Source: Bradyrhizobium sp. (lineage in GTDB: Bacteria > Pseudomonadota > Alphaproteobacteria > Rhizobiales > Xanthobacteraceae). Taken from it: DNA of 64,000 nt. This document shows, piece by piece, positions 26,815 to 34,793 of this stretch (positions are counted from its first letter, which is position 1; every line of letters starts with the position of its first letter). The stretch lies in contig NZ_JALHLP010000011.1 in NCBI RefSeq assembly GCF_022844465.1, positions 1-64,000 of the forward strand, written 5' to 3'. The position numbers and the translations under genes were made by a program. Under the pieces are notes generated by a model. It made no database searches. It was not told where the DNA came from and was given only the letters and a program-made list of their open reading frames with translations.

Positions 26815-27080
26815 TCAGGCTGCGTGCGATTGCGTTGAGCCGCCGATGGCATCCAGGTGAGCCCGCAATCCTGAATCCAGTTTCAGCGCGGCCGCAAGCC
26901 GATCCAGGAAGTCGCGCTCCGCCGCGGCGTCCGGGTCGATCGCAAGCCGGGCTGCGGCATACACCTCGGCGCCGAGCTCGGGCGTGGTGGCTTCCGCCGC
27001 CAGCTCCTCGATCGTGCTCGGTCGCATGATGAGATGGGTGAGAAACAGCTGCTCCTCGGCATTCAGGTTGAGTGAGCGGT
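26815..27080 (-). pseudogene. C-terminal remnant of a DUF533 (YebE-like) protein
   Basis: The frame ending at TGA 26815-26817 contains LIMRPSTIEELAAEATTPE, then AEVYAAARLAIDPDAA and LDRLAAALKLDSGLRAHLD, the pattern of the last third of DUF533 tellurite-resistance-like (TerB-fold) proteins. The N-terminal half normally found upstream is missing; the open frame continues only as low-complexity, non-homologous sequence to 27246. No convincing start is present near the homologous part. It is most likely a remnant, though a short functional protein is possible. Confidence 0.55.
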
Positions 27081-27244
27081 TGCAACCGCCCGATCCCGCG
27101 ACGCGCAACAGCCGACGCGTCGATGCGGATGTCCAGCAACGACAAAATGTGCCCATGTGATCTAAGTCACAAACATGCGCGTGGATATTGCAGACATTGG
27201 GCCGAATGATAGGTTCGGCTCGATAGCCGATTTGGGACGCCGTC

Positions 27245-29026
27245 ATGCGCGTGCTGGGAGCCCTGTTTTCGCTGCTTTGCCTGACCTCGCTGCTGAGCGA
27301 GCCGGCATGGGCGGAGAAGCGCGTCGCCCTCGTGATCGGTATCTCGAAATATCAGTCGGTGCCGCGGCTGATCAATCCGGCGCGCGACGCCGAGGCGATG
27401 TCGGCGCTGTTCAAGAAGGCGGGTTTCGAGGTCGTCGAGAGCGGCCGCGATTACGGGATTTCCGACCTGCGCAAATCCATTCGGCTGTTCTCAGAAACCT
27501 CCCGCGATGCCGATATCTCGGTGGTCTATTACGCCGGCCACGGCATCGAGGTTGACGGCACCAATTATCTGGTGCCGGCGGACGCCAGGCTGGAGAGCGA
27601 TTTCGACGTCGAGGACGAAACCATATCGCTCGACCGGGTCTTGAAGGCGCTCGATGGCGCCAAGCGCCTGAAGCTCGTCATTCTTGATGCCTGTCGGGAT
27701 AATCCTTTCAGCAAGACCATGAAACGGTCCGTGAGCACCCGCTCCATCGGACGCGGCCTTGCCAAGATCGAGCCGGCGATGTCCGACACGCTGGTTGCCT
27801 ACGCCGCCAAGGCTGGCGCGGTGGCCAGCGACGGTGACGGCAAGAACAGCCCGTTCGCCGCCGCGCTCGTCAAGTATATCGCCGAACCTGGCCTCGACCT
27901 CCGGCTGGCCTTTGGGCGGGTTCGTGACGACGTCCTCAAGAGTACAGGCTACAAGCAGGAGCCGTTCGTTTACGGCTCGTTGGGCGGCGAGACGGTCGCG
28001 CTGGTCCCGCAGGTTTCGAAACCCGCGGACCCCGACGCCGTCGCCCGGACTGATTACGAACTGGCAGCCCAGATCGGCACCCGCGAGGCCTGGGATTCGT
28101 TTCTGGCCGTCCATCGCAGCGGACTCTATGCCGAACTGGCTCGTGCCCAGACCGCCAAACTGACGGCGGCGGAACAGACGCGCACCAAGGCCGATGAGGC
28201 CAGGCGCGAAGCCGAAGCACAGGCCGCCCGCAAGACGGACGAATTCCGCCGCCAGCTGGAGGAACAGACCGCCCAGCAAACCTCCGAGGCGAAGCAGAAG
28301 ATTTCGGAGCAGGCCAAGAAAGAGCTGGAAGAGGCCCGCGTCCAGGTTGCCGAACAGGCCAAGAAGCAGCTGGAGGGCGCCAAGCGCCAGTTGGAGACGG
28401 CGCGGCTGGAGGCAGAAGCGGCGCGGCGTCAGGTCGAGGAAGCCAAGCGTCAGGCCGTTGCCGATGCCCAGAAACAGGTGGAGCAGGCCAAGCGTGAAGC
28501 GGTCACGGAGCGCGAAAAGCTCGCCGCGCTGTCACCGTCTCAGAACGCCACCGGAAATGCCGCGGCGCCGGCTGCGCCGCAGATGGATGCGGCCGATATC
28601 GCGCGGCTTCTGCAGGCTCATCTCAAGCGCGTCGGATGCAATCCCGGCAATGTCGATGGCAGCTGGGACAATGCCTCGAAAGCCGCCCTCGAACAGTTCA
28701 ACAAGAATGCGCAAACCAGGTTGAACGTCCAGGTGGCAAGCCTGGACGCGCTCGATTCCGTGCGCGGCAGGACCGACCGCGTATGTCCGCTGGTATGCAA
28801 GAAGGGCCAGCGCGCCGACGGCGAACGCTGCGTCCAGATCGGCTGCGAGAGCGGTTATGTCCTGAATTCCAGTGGCGCCTGCGAGAAAAAGCCGGAGCCG
28901 GCCGCCAAGCCGCAGACGGCGACCCGCCGCGAACCGGCCGCGCCCGACCCTGCGCCGCGACGGGCCGGATCGGCAGCAGGCGGCGGCAAGTGCTTCAGCT
29001 TCGGCGGAAAGACCTACTGCGAATGA
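27245..29026 (+). CDS. Secreted caspase-like (peptidase C14) protein with coiled coil
   Basis: 593 residues with a signal peptide (about 1-23). A caspase/metacaspase p20-like domain spans about 25-250, with catalytic His99 in VVYYAGHGIEV and Cys150 in LVILDACRDNPF. Next comes a long Ala/Glu/Lys/Gln coiled coil (about 285-425), then a helical domain starting DIARLLQAHLKRVGCNPG (about 447-480) that resembles peptidoglycan-binding-domain-1. A Cys-rich region follows (VCPLVCKKGQRADGERC) and a C-terminal KCFSFGGKTYCE. Many rhizobia carry such proteins; targets are unknown. The gene downstream encodes a small protein ending in the same Cys motif. Confidence 0.88.
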   Translation: MRVLGALFSLLCLTSLLSEPAWAEKRVALVIGISKYQSVPRLINPARDAEAMSALFKKAGFEVVESGRDYGISDLRKSIRLFSETSRDADISVVYYAGHGIEVDGTNYLVPADARLESDFDVEDETISLDRVLKALDGAKRLKLVILDACRDNPFSKTMKRSVSTRSIGRGLAKIEPAMSDTLVAYAAKAGAVASDGDGKNSPFAAALVKYIAEPGLDLRLAFGRVRDDVLKSTGYKQEPFVYGSLGGETVALVPQVSKPADPDAVARTDYELAAQIGTREAWDSFLAVHRSGLYAELARAQTAKLTAAEQTRTKADEARREAEAQAARKTDEFRRQLEEQTAQQTSEAKQKISEQAKKELEEARVQVAEQAKKQLEGAKRQLETARLEAEAARRQVEEAKRQAVADAQKQVEQAKREAVTEREKLAALSPSQNATGNAAAPAAPQMDAADIARLLQAHLKRVGCNPGNVDGSWDNASKAALEQFNKNAQTRLNVQVASLDALDSVRGRTDRVCPLVCKKGQRADGERCVQIGCESGYVLNSSGACEKKPEPAAKPQTATRREPAAPDPAPRRAGSAAGGGKCFSFGGKTYCE

Positions 29027-29202
29027 AGGCCTGACCGGGTCGGTATCGCGGCGAACGGATCTACCCGGCTTCTCGGGAGACTTCAGGCGCCGGGATCGCC
29101 AAGCATTCGACGCCGACAGGATTGCACGCATTGCCAAACCGTCCCGTAACCACAGGATAGATCATTGCGACCATTTCATTTCGACGATCAGAGGATATTG
29201 TT

Positions 29203-29562
29203 ATGAAATCTGGCCTGAAAGTCTGTGCCGGTTTGATTGCGGCGGCCCTGTGCGTGGGCCCATCCAAACTCCTGCATGCCGAGACGACCGGCGTCTGCGT
29301 TTACGGGAGCAAGAGCTATTCCGAAGGGGCTTCGATCTGCCTGCGCCGATCGCTGATGCAGCGTTGCCGCCTGGAGGGTGGACGGATGGTTTGGACGATC
29401 GTGGCGGAGCAGGACGTCAATCGTCTGTGTTCGTCGCCGGCCGTTGCCAGGTTTCACCGGAAGCCTGTTCGGGCGATATCGAGGGCGACGTTGCCGCTCG
29501 CCCAACCGGCGGCCGCTGTGGCGAAATGCTTCCAGTTCAACGGCCGGACCTACTGCGAATAG
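29203..29562 (+). CDS. Small secreted protein sharing the KCF-YCE tail
   Basis: 119 residues from the ATG at 29203 (GAGG upstream), with a signal peptide (about 1-27). The mature part is Cys-containing (CVYGSKSYSEGASICL) and ends in KCFQFNGRTYCE, nearly the same as the end of the caspase-like protein encoded just upstream (KCFSFGGKTYCE). The N-terminal CVYGSKSYSEG looks like a second, weaker copy of the same motif. No family name is recognised. The spacing (176 bases) allows either a separate promoter or one operon. Confidence 0.72.
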   Translation: MKSGLKVCAGLIAAALCVGPSKLLHAETTGVCVYGSKSYSEGASICLRRSLMQRCRLEGGRMVWTIVAEQDVNRLCSSPAVARFHRKPVRAISRATLPLAQPAAAVAKCFQFNGRTYCE

Positions 29563-29646
29563 CGGCGCAGACAGCGCTCCGCAAAGCTGCGACGGTTGCG
29601 AGCGCCGCGTCTGGCCTGTAGCTTTGCTTTTTGATTGGAGCAGGCC

Positions 29647-30177
29647 ATGGCCCGATTTCCCGTCTGCGTGCTTTTCCTGCTCACCGCGTTCGGCGTCAGT
29701 CCGGCACTGTCCGCGCCACCAGGCCTTTCGGACAAGACGGTTACGATGTCGTGGAGCACCTCGGGCACCGGGACCAAGGCCGACGGCAGCCCGGTGAGCT
29801 TCTCCAACATCAATACGCGGGTGGTCTATGTCAGCTCCGCCGGCCGCACCTTTCTGCGTATGCAGGTCAGGTCCTCCGGCAAGGGCGGCGCGCGTCAGGC
29901 CGAGACCGGTCCCGGCGAGGGCGGCTCAAAGGGTTCGGTGCGGCTGGAGGGCAATCGGCTGGTCGGCACCGAAGGCTCTGCCAGCGGCGCCCGGCAATAC
30001 GTCGCAACCTTCGATTCCAGCTTCTCAAGCTGCACGTTATCCATTATCGACGCCAAGGCGGGCGGCGCGAAGATCCGGCGCCGCGGTCCGGACGGAGTGA
30101 TGACCGTGATCGATTCCGTCAGCACCGGCTCGCCGACCTGCTCGGTCCGCACCGGCAATGTTTTTGCGGGAAACTAG
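29647..30177 (+). CDS. Secreted protein of unknown function
   Basis: 176 residues from the ATG at 29647 (GGAGCAGGCC upstream); an in-frame TTG at 29635 is less likely. A signal peptide (about 1-23, ending SPALS) is followed by a beta-rich Ser/Gly/Thr domain with VTMSWSTSG and FDSSFSSCTLSII; two cysteines may form a disulfide. I recognise no family. Third in a row of secreted-protein genes on the same strand after the caspase-like gene, so a shared envelope role is possible but unproven. Confidence 0.65.
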   Translation: MARFPVCVLFLLTAFGVSPALSAPPGLSDKTVTMSWSTSGTGTKADGSPVSFSNINTRVVYVSSAGRTFLRMQVRSSGKGGARQAETGPGEGGSKGSVRLEGNRLVGTEGSASGARQYVATFDSSFSSCTLSIIDAKAGGAKIRRRGPDGVMTVIDSVSTGSPTCSVRTGNVFAGN

Positions 30178-30220
30178 CAGCTCGGCCGATACGCGAACCA
30201 GTCGCGGGGGACGCCGGCTC

Positions 30221-31330
30221 TCAACGCAGCGGCCCCCGGCCGCGAAGCAGTCCCGCCCAGCTGCGCCCGAACACGTCGCGCAGCGAACCGTCGACCAGCA
30301 TGGCAATACCGATGCGCGCGCCCAGCATCATTCCGGCAACGGCGAGCGGCCAGGACAGCGCCAGCATTGATCCTGCGGTAATGCCCTGGCCGATGGTGCA
30401 GCCGCCAGCCAGGATGCCGCCCATTCCCATCAAGGCAGCGCCGAGCAAATGACGCCGCATTTCGTGGTCGTCGTCGAACGCTTCCCAGCGCAACTCCGCC
30501 GCGCGCCAGGCCGCAAGGCATGATCCCGCAATGACGCCAAGGACGCTGGCGACGCCGAAGTCCCTGAAGTTGGCGACGTTGAGCAAGCCCGCAAACAGGG
30601 TCTTTCCGATCGTCGAGACGAAGGTCAGGCTTTGCGGCTGCAGCGGCGCGCTGAACGCGTCGCCGAGCGTTGTCGTGACGATCCAACCGGCGGTGGTGGC
30701 GATGCCGAGCACGACGCCGGCCGACAGCAGCCGCGGCGCGCGCCACAGCCTGCGATCGCCGAATGCGAGCAGAACGAGGCCGGTCCCGATCGCGGCAGCG
30801 ACGATGGCGCGCATGTCGATTCCGAATCCGCGCGCGACCAGCGAGGCGATGTCGGAGCGGGCGCCTTCGGGCATGCTCACCGTCAGCGCTTCGAGAACCT
30901 CGATCCGAAACCCGGCGAGAACGCCGCGAAGCGTTGCATAGGCAGTCGCCCCGAGAATGATCACGACGACGAGGCTGCGCAGATCGCCGCCGCCCAGCCG
31001 CACCAGCGATCCAAACCCGCAGGTGCCGACCATCGCCATGCCGATCCCGAACATGATGCTGCCGATCAGGATCGCGATGACCGGCAGGGCGGGGGGTACA
31101 TAGCTGGTGGTTTCCGGATTGAGCACGCCGCCGACGATCAGCGCCTGGGTGCCGAGAACAGCGATTCCCAGCGCAAGTCCGAACACGCGCAACCTGCGCC
31201 CGTCGTCTCCCATCAGCGCGTCCTCGATGGCGCCGAACGAGCAGAGCCTGGCATGGCGCACCGCGAATCCCGCCACGGCGCCGATCGCGAAGCCGAGCAA
31301 GGCGGGAATCCAGGCAGCTAAATTCTGCAC
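30221..31330 (-). CDS. soxT: YeeE/YedE-family sulfur transporter SoxT
   Basis: 369 residues with about nine or ten membrane helices. It has the family cysteines in RHARLCSFGAIEDAL, VGTCGFGSLVRLGGGDL and GGCTIGQGITAGS, which in TsuA-type proteins guide thiosulfate through the membrane. Such a gene, called soxT, accompanies soxS and soxR in Pseudaminobacter. Here it is the last gene of the leftward soxA-X-S-R-T unit, 72 bases after soxR. It probably imports thiosulfate or a related sulfur species for sensing or assimilation. Confidence 0.85.
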   Translation of the reverse strand: MQNLAAWIPALLGFAIGAVAGFAVRHARLCSFGAIEDALMGDDGRRLRVFGLALGIAVLGTQALIVGGVLNPETTSYVPPALPVIAILIGSIMFGIGMAMVGTCGFGSLVRLGGGDLRSLVVVIILGATAYATLRGVLAGFRIEVLEALTVSMPEGARSDIASLVARGFGIDMRAIVAAAIGTGLVLLAFGDRRLWRAPRLLSAGVVLGIATTAGWIVTTTLGDAFSAPLQPQSLTFVSTIGKTLFAGLLNVANFRDFGVASVLGVIAGSCLAAWRAAELRWEAFDDDHEMRRHLLGAALMGMGGILAGGCTIGQGITAGSMLALSWPLAVAGMMLGARIGIAMLVDGSLRDVFGRSWAGLLRGRGPLR

Positions 31331-31402
31331 GGCTCTATCTCCGGAAGCCGCAATGGCTTGTCGACGATGACAGCGGCGTCGCGTGGCCGCCGCGCCGCAA
31401 CG

Positions 31403-31801
31403 TCATGCTTTCTCGACCGGCACCGTCGGCTTGCAGAAAATATCGTACACGACCGAGATGACGCGGCGCACGTCCTCGTTGGCGAGGCTGTAATAGATCG
31501 TCTTGCCGTCGCGGCGCGTATCGACCATTCCATCATAGCGCAGGCGCGCCAATTGCTGCGAAACCGCCGATTGCCGCAACGACAGAATGTTCTCGAGCTC
31601 CGTGACCGATCGCTCGCGCTCCGCCAGCAGGCAGAGCAGCAGCAGCCGGTTTTCGTGCGACAGGGCTTTCAGGAAGTTGCTGGCCTTGCGGGCCTTGCGC
31701 ATCAACTGGTCGAGCTCCGGCGAGTATTCCGCGCCGTCGCGAAGTTCGGTCTCCAGTTCGGTTGAAAGGATTGATGCCATGCTTGCCAGCTGTTCGTTCA
31801 A
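31403..31801 (-). CDS. soxR: ArsR-family repressor of the sox genes (SoxR)
   Basis: 132 residues if the TTG at 31801 is used; an ATG at 31780 (MASILSTELE) is an alternative, and neither has a strong ribosome-binding site. Winged helix of the ArsR type: LKALSHENRLLLLCLLAE, LSLRQSAVSQQLARLR and DGKTIYYSL. There is a Cys in the N-terminal-to-recognition part (LLCLLAE) and another near the end (IFCKP), matching the two-Cys design of SoxR/BigR sulfane-sulfur sensors. It should repress sox transcription until persulfides form. This is not the MerR-type SoxR of enterics. Confidence 0.82.
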   Translation of the reverse strand: MNEQLASMASILSTELETELRDGAEYSPELDQLMRKARKASNFLKALSHENRLLLLCLLAERERSVTELENILSLRQSAVSQQLARLRYDGMVDTRRDGKTIYYSLANEDVRRVISVVYDIFCKPTVPVEKA

Positions 31802-31817
31802 CTTGTGAGTAGGGACC

Positions 31818-32222
31818 TCAGAGGCGGTCAGTCCGGGTTTGGGAACGCGTCAACCCGGCGGCGAGGGGACCGAGCAATCCCCAGAAGGCCTCATCATTGA
31901 TGTAGCCGGTGATACGTCCGATCTCGCGGCCGCCATCCACCACCACGAAAGTCGGGGTGTAGATCACCCGCGAAGCGAGCGTCACGTTAACAGCGGTCTG
32001 CTCGGCAATGTCGAGGCGGCGTAGCGGAAGCACCTTTGCCTCCGCCGTCTTGTGATAGACCGACCCGACCTCGCGGTCCCACCGCAGGCAGGAGGGACAG
32101 CCGCCTTGCGAGAACATCAGCAGTTCGGCCGCCCCCGACGCGGCCGCCGACAGACTGACAGCCACCATCAACGCGGCGCCCAACAGGACTTTCCCGGTCG
32201 TTCGGTGCAACATATCAGACAT
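31818..32222 (-). CDS. soxS: Periplasmic thioredoxin-like protein SoxS
   Basis: 134 residues with a signal peptide or anchor (about 10-32), then a thioredoxin-like fold with the CxxC Cys42-Pro-Ser-Cys45 in MFSQGGCPSCLRW and the cis-Pro segment YTPTFVVVDGG. SoxS keeps the SoxYZ carrier in a reduced, active state in Paracoccus. It lies between soxX and soxR in the leftward unit. SoxW, another thioredoxin of sox clusters, is longer and is the main alternative name. Confidence 0.75.
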   Translation of the reverse strand: MSDMLHRTTGKVLLGAALMVAVSLSAAASGAAELLMFSQGGCPSCLRWDREVGSVYHKTAEAKVLPLRRLDIAEQTAVNVTLASRVIYTPTFVVVDGGREIGRITGYINDEAFWGLLGPLAAGLTRSQTRTDRL

Positions 32223-32258
32223 ATAAACGAACTCGCATGCCAGTACTCAAGGTCCAGG

Positions 32259-32900
32259 CTATTTATTCACCGGCGATTCTGGATCGAACAGGAATGCGAC
32301 CAGGTCCATGATCTGCTGTTCGCTCAAGAACTTGTTGGCGCCGAACCGCGGCATGTTGGAACATGCCAGCACCGCCTGCGAATTGTAGATCTTGGTGAAG
32401 GCGTTCCTGACCTCCGCGGGATCGAATTTGCGTTCCTTGCCGTAGGCCGTCAGGCTCGGACCCAGCGTGCCATAGCTGAGTTCGGCTTTTTCCATCTGGT
32501 GGCAGGCGTAGCAATTGCCGCCACTGACGGTTTTCTCGTCGTCGGAGAACTGTCCGCCGCGACCGTTGTTGGCGATCTTCTTGCCTTCCTTCCAGTCGCC
32601 GATCAGCTTGCCGTCGGCCGGGAACACCACCTTCGCCAGTTCGCGCTTGATGATCTTGTCGGCTTCGGCTGATGGCACGTCGTTGCGATGGAGGTTGCAG
32701 GCCCGCAGCGTCTCATCGGGCTCGATGCGCGCCTGCCATTCCGGCGGGGCCTTTCCGAACGTCGCCTTCAGGTATGTTTCAACCAGCGCCGGGTCGGCGC
32801 GCTTCGCGGCTGCGGCGGTCTGCGCGGACGCCGCGAACGGGAGAGTCGTGATGACGCCTGCGGCAATCGCCAGTGCAACAAGTTTCGACATTGTCGTCAT
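32259..32900 (-). CDS. soxX: Sulfur-oxidation cytochrome c SoxX
   Basis: 213 residues from the ATG at 32900, with a signal peptide (about 1-26). The single heme site is Cys130-Tyr-Ala-Cys133-His134, and Met183 in SNMPRFG is the likely distal ligand. SoxX pairs with SoxA to couple thiosulfate oxidatively to the SoxYZ carrier cysteine and receives the electrons. The stretch of about 100 residues before the heme is longer than in some SoxX but is known in alphaproteobacterial forms. soxA ends 12 bases upstream. Confidence 0.9.
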   Translation of the reverse strand: MTTMSKLVALAIAAGVITTLPFAASAQTAAAAKRADPALVETYLKATFGKAPPEWQARIEPDETLRACNLHRNDVPSAEADKIIKRELAKVVFPADGKLIGDWKEGKKIANNGRGGQFSDDEKTVSGGNCYACHQMEKAELSYGTLGPSLTAYGKERKFDPAEVRNAFTKIYNSQAVLACSNMPRFGANKFLSEQQIMDLVAFLFDPESPVNK

Positions 32901-32911
32901 GGGAAACTCCC

Positions 32912-33733
32912 TCAGCGCTTGATCGACGGGACGGCGATCGTTCCACCCATCGCCTGCTTCTGCAGGAAGACGGTGAGGGCCGTGATGCTGTCGGAGCCAT
33001 ATTCCGGAACCGGCCAGCGCTGCTGGCGAAAGCAGTCCCAGAGCCGGTGCTGCATGGTGCGCAGCGCGCCCTGCGATACCCGATAGGTCGGCCAGGTGGC
33101 CATGGTTTCCTGTGGTTGCTTGCCGGGTTTCGATAAGTCCGGCAGTCCCTGCAACCGGATACGTTTGCCCTCGTCGGCATGGCAGGTCGCGCACGAGAAA
33201 TCCATCACGCCGCCGCGCCGGTAGAACAGCGCCTCGCCGACCGCGGCCATTTCCTGCTCCTTGGGGTGCGCAAGCGGCACGTCGATCTTCATGCCGCTCG
33301 ACTTGTTGGCGATGTAGGCGACGAGATCCTCCATGTCGGAGAGCCGGCCTGGACCCGAGAAACGACGGGCAACCACATCCTTGGTATCCAGGTCCTGGAT
33401 GTTCTGCATGCACCACAGCAGGCGCTGCTCGAGATCCATGACCCGGTTCGCATCGGCGAAGAAGCGCGGCATCTTCGCGAAGGCGCCGTCGAGCTTGCCG
33501 ACACCGAGCCCGAGGTCGCACCCTTCGAGGGAGACGTTCTTGGCGCCGCGCTTCAGTTTCCACAGCGCCTCGCCGCGATCGACCGCGAGAAATCCGGGGT
33601 TGGAAAAGGGATCGGAGATCATCGCGCGGTAGCGTTCGATCTCCTTTTCGCTTGCGTCCTGCGCGTTGACCGGAAAGGCCAACGAACATAAAAGGATAGC
33701 GACGGTGATGGCCCCTATCGAAGCGCGCTTCAT
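32912..33733 (-). CDS. soxA: Sulfur-oxidation cytochrome c SoxA
   Basis: 273 residues from the ATG at 33733, which has a strong GGAGGGAGGGG upstream; a TTG at 33754 is rejected. Signal peptide about 1-24. Only one heme-binding motif is present, Cys181-Ala-Thr-Cys-His185; the first heme site of diheme SoxA is replaced by EGCDLGLG, with Cys72 and Cys108 left as a likely disulfide. The active-site cysteine, which carries a persulfide ligand, is Cys234 in [12 protein letters not shown]. SoxAX starts the pathway by joining thiosulfate to SoxYZ. It is the first gene of the leftward unit. Confidence 0.93.
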   Translation of the reverse strand: MKRASIGAITVAILLCSLAFPVNAQDASEKEIERYRAMISDPFSNPGFLAVDRGEALWKLKRGAKNVSLEGCDLGLGVGKLDGAFAKMPRFFADANRVMDLEQRLLWCMQNIQDLDTKDVVARRFSGPGRLSDMEDLVAYIANKSSGMKIDVPLAHPKEQEMAAVGEALFYRRGGVMDFSCATCHADEGKRIRLQGLPDLSKPGKQPQETMATWPTYRVSQGALRTMQHRLWDCFRQQRWPVPEYGSDSITALTVFLQKQAMGGTIAVPSIKR

Positions 33734-33754
33734 CTGGTCCCCTCCCTCCGTCAA

Positions 33755-33905
33755 GACCGTCTTTTGCGGTCATGAGGCACGTAAGCATCTTTACATTCAA
33801 GAAAAACAATATAATGATGTTTGAAGATGATGATAGAATAATCTTGGAATCGTCAAGAGAAACTATCGGCGGGGACGCACAAGACGTCCCGCGGGAGGAG
33901 GCAGA
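33755..33905. promoter_or_regulatory. Divergent soxA-soxY promoter region
   Basis: 151 bases between the start codons of soxA and soxY, strikingly AT-rich from 33785 to 33860 compared with the flanks. An imperfect inverted repeat with arms CATTCAA (33794-33800) and TTGAA-gATG (33821-33829) lies near the middle and is a candidate ArsR-type SoxR operator. Both transcription units must start here. Confidence 0.5.
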
Positions 33906-34370
33906 ATGGTTTTGAAATCGGTTGAAAAAACCCGCCGCGAAACGCTGACCCTGGCGGCTATGGCCGGCCTCGCCTTGTTGATCGCCCCCCGAATGTCGCT
34001 GGCGGATGAGGCGGCCGTCGCAGCGGAAATCAAAAAGCTCTACGGCGACAAGAAACTCGAGAGTGGCAAGATCAAGCTCGACGTGCCTGAAATCGCCGAG
34101 AACGGTCTGGTGGTGCCGATCAATGTCGAGGTCGAAAGCCCGATGACCGACAGCAATTACGTCAAGACAGTCCATGTGTTCGCCGACGGCAACCCGCTTC
34201 CGGGCGTGGTGAGCTACCGCTTCACGCCGGCCTGCGGCAAGGCCGCGGCCTCGATACGGATGCGCCTGGCGCAAACCCAGAACATCGTCTGCATCGCCGA
34301 AATGTCGAATGGTGCGCTCCACTCGGTGAAAGCGAATGTGAAGGTTACCATCGGCGGCTGCGGCGGCTGA
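33906..34370 (+). CDS. soxY: Sulfur carrier subunit SoxY
   Basis: 154 residues with a twin-arginine-like N-terminus (KTRRETLTLAAMAGLA). The protein ends in the diagnostic GGCGG swinging arm; Cys152 carries the sulfur intermediate in the periplasm. The middle part (NYVKTVHVFADGNPLPGV) is typical of SoxY. With SoxZ it forms the carrier that passes among SoxAX, SoxB and SoxCD. GGGAGGAGG lies five bases upstream of the start. It opens the rightward unit soxY-Z-B-C-D-E-F. Confidence 0.96.
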   Translation: MVLKSVEKTRRETLTLAAMAGLALLIAPRMSLADEAAVAAEIKKLYGDKKLESGKIKLDVPEIAENGLVVPINVEVESPMTDSNYVKTVHVFADGNPLPGVVSYRFTPACGKAAASIRMRLAQTQNIVCIAEMSNGALHSVKANVKVTIGGCGG

Positions 34371-34418
34371 TCAAGCCCTGCTGCCCCAACGTCAAAAAAA
34401 TCACAGGAGGACATCCAG

Positions 34419-34748
34419 ATGGCCACCGCATCGATACCGCGCGTTCGTCTGCCGGCCCAGGCGAAGCCGGGCGAGCTGATCGAGATCAAGACGCTCATCT
34501 CGCACGAGATGGAATCAGGCCAGCGCAGGGATAGCGCCGGCAAGGTCATTCCGCGCAAGATCATCAAGCAATTCGTGGCGGCCTTCAACGGCAAGACGGT
34601 GTTCGAGGCCGACTGGCATCCTGCGATCTCGGCCAATCCCTATCAGTCGTTTTTCTACAAGGCTGCCGAAAGCGGCGAGTTCACCTTCACCTGGAAGGAC
34701 GATGACGGGTCGGAATATGTGGCGAAGAACAAGCTGACCGTCGGCTGA
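34419..34748 (+). CDS. soxZ: Sulfur carrier subunit SoxZ
   Basis: 109 residues without a signal peptide, as usual for SoxZ, which is co-exported with SoxY. The fold is an immunoglobulin-like beta sandwich; IEIKTLISHEMESGQRRD, FYKAAESGEFTFTWKDDDG and the NPYQSFFY segment are family marks. It stabilises SoxY and presents its C-terminal arm. ACAGGAGG is nine bases before the ATG, and soxY ends 48 bases upstream. Confidence 0.95.
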   Translation: MATASIPRVRLPAQAKPGELIEIKTLISHEMESGQRRDSAGKVIPRKIIKQFVAAFNGKTVFEADWHPAISANPYQSFFYKAAESGEFTFTWKDDDGSEYVAKNKLTVG

Positions 34749-34793
34749 TCTCTTTCCGAGTTGCAAGAGTACCCTTCCTCCAAATGAAGGGGC

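Noticed and set aside
27245..29026. Caspase-like gene as part of a bacterial gasdermin or CRISPR-caspase (TPR-CHAT) defence system
   Set aside because: It has a signal peptide and acts outside the cytoplasm; no gasdermin, Cas7-11 or TPR partner lies nearby.
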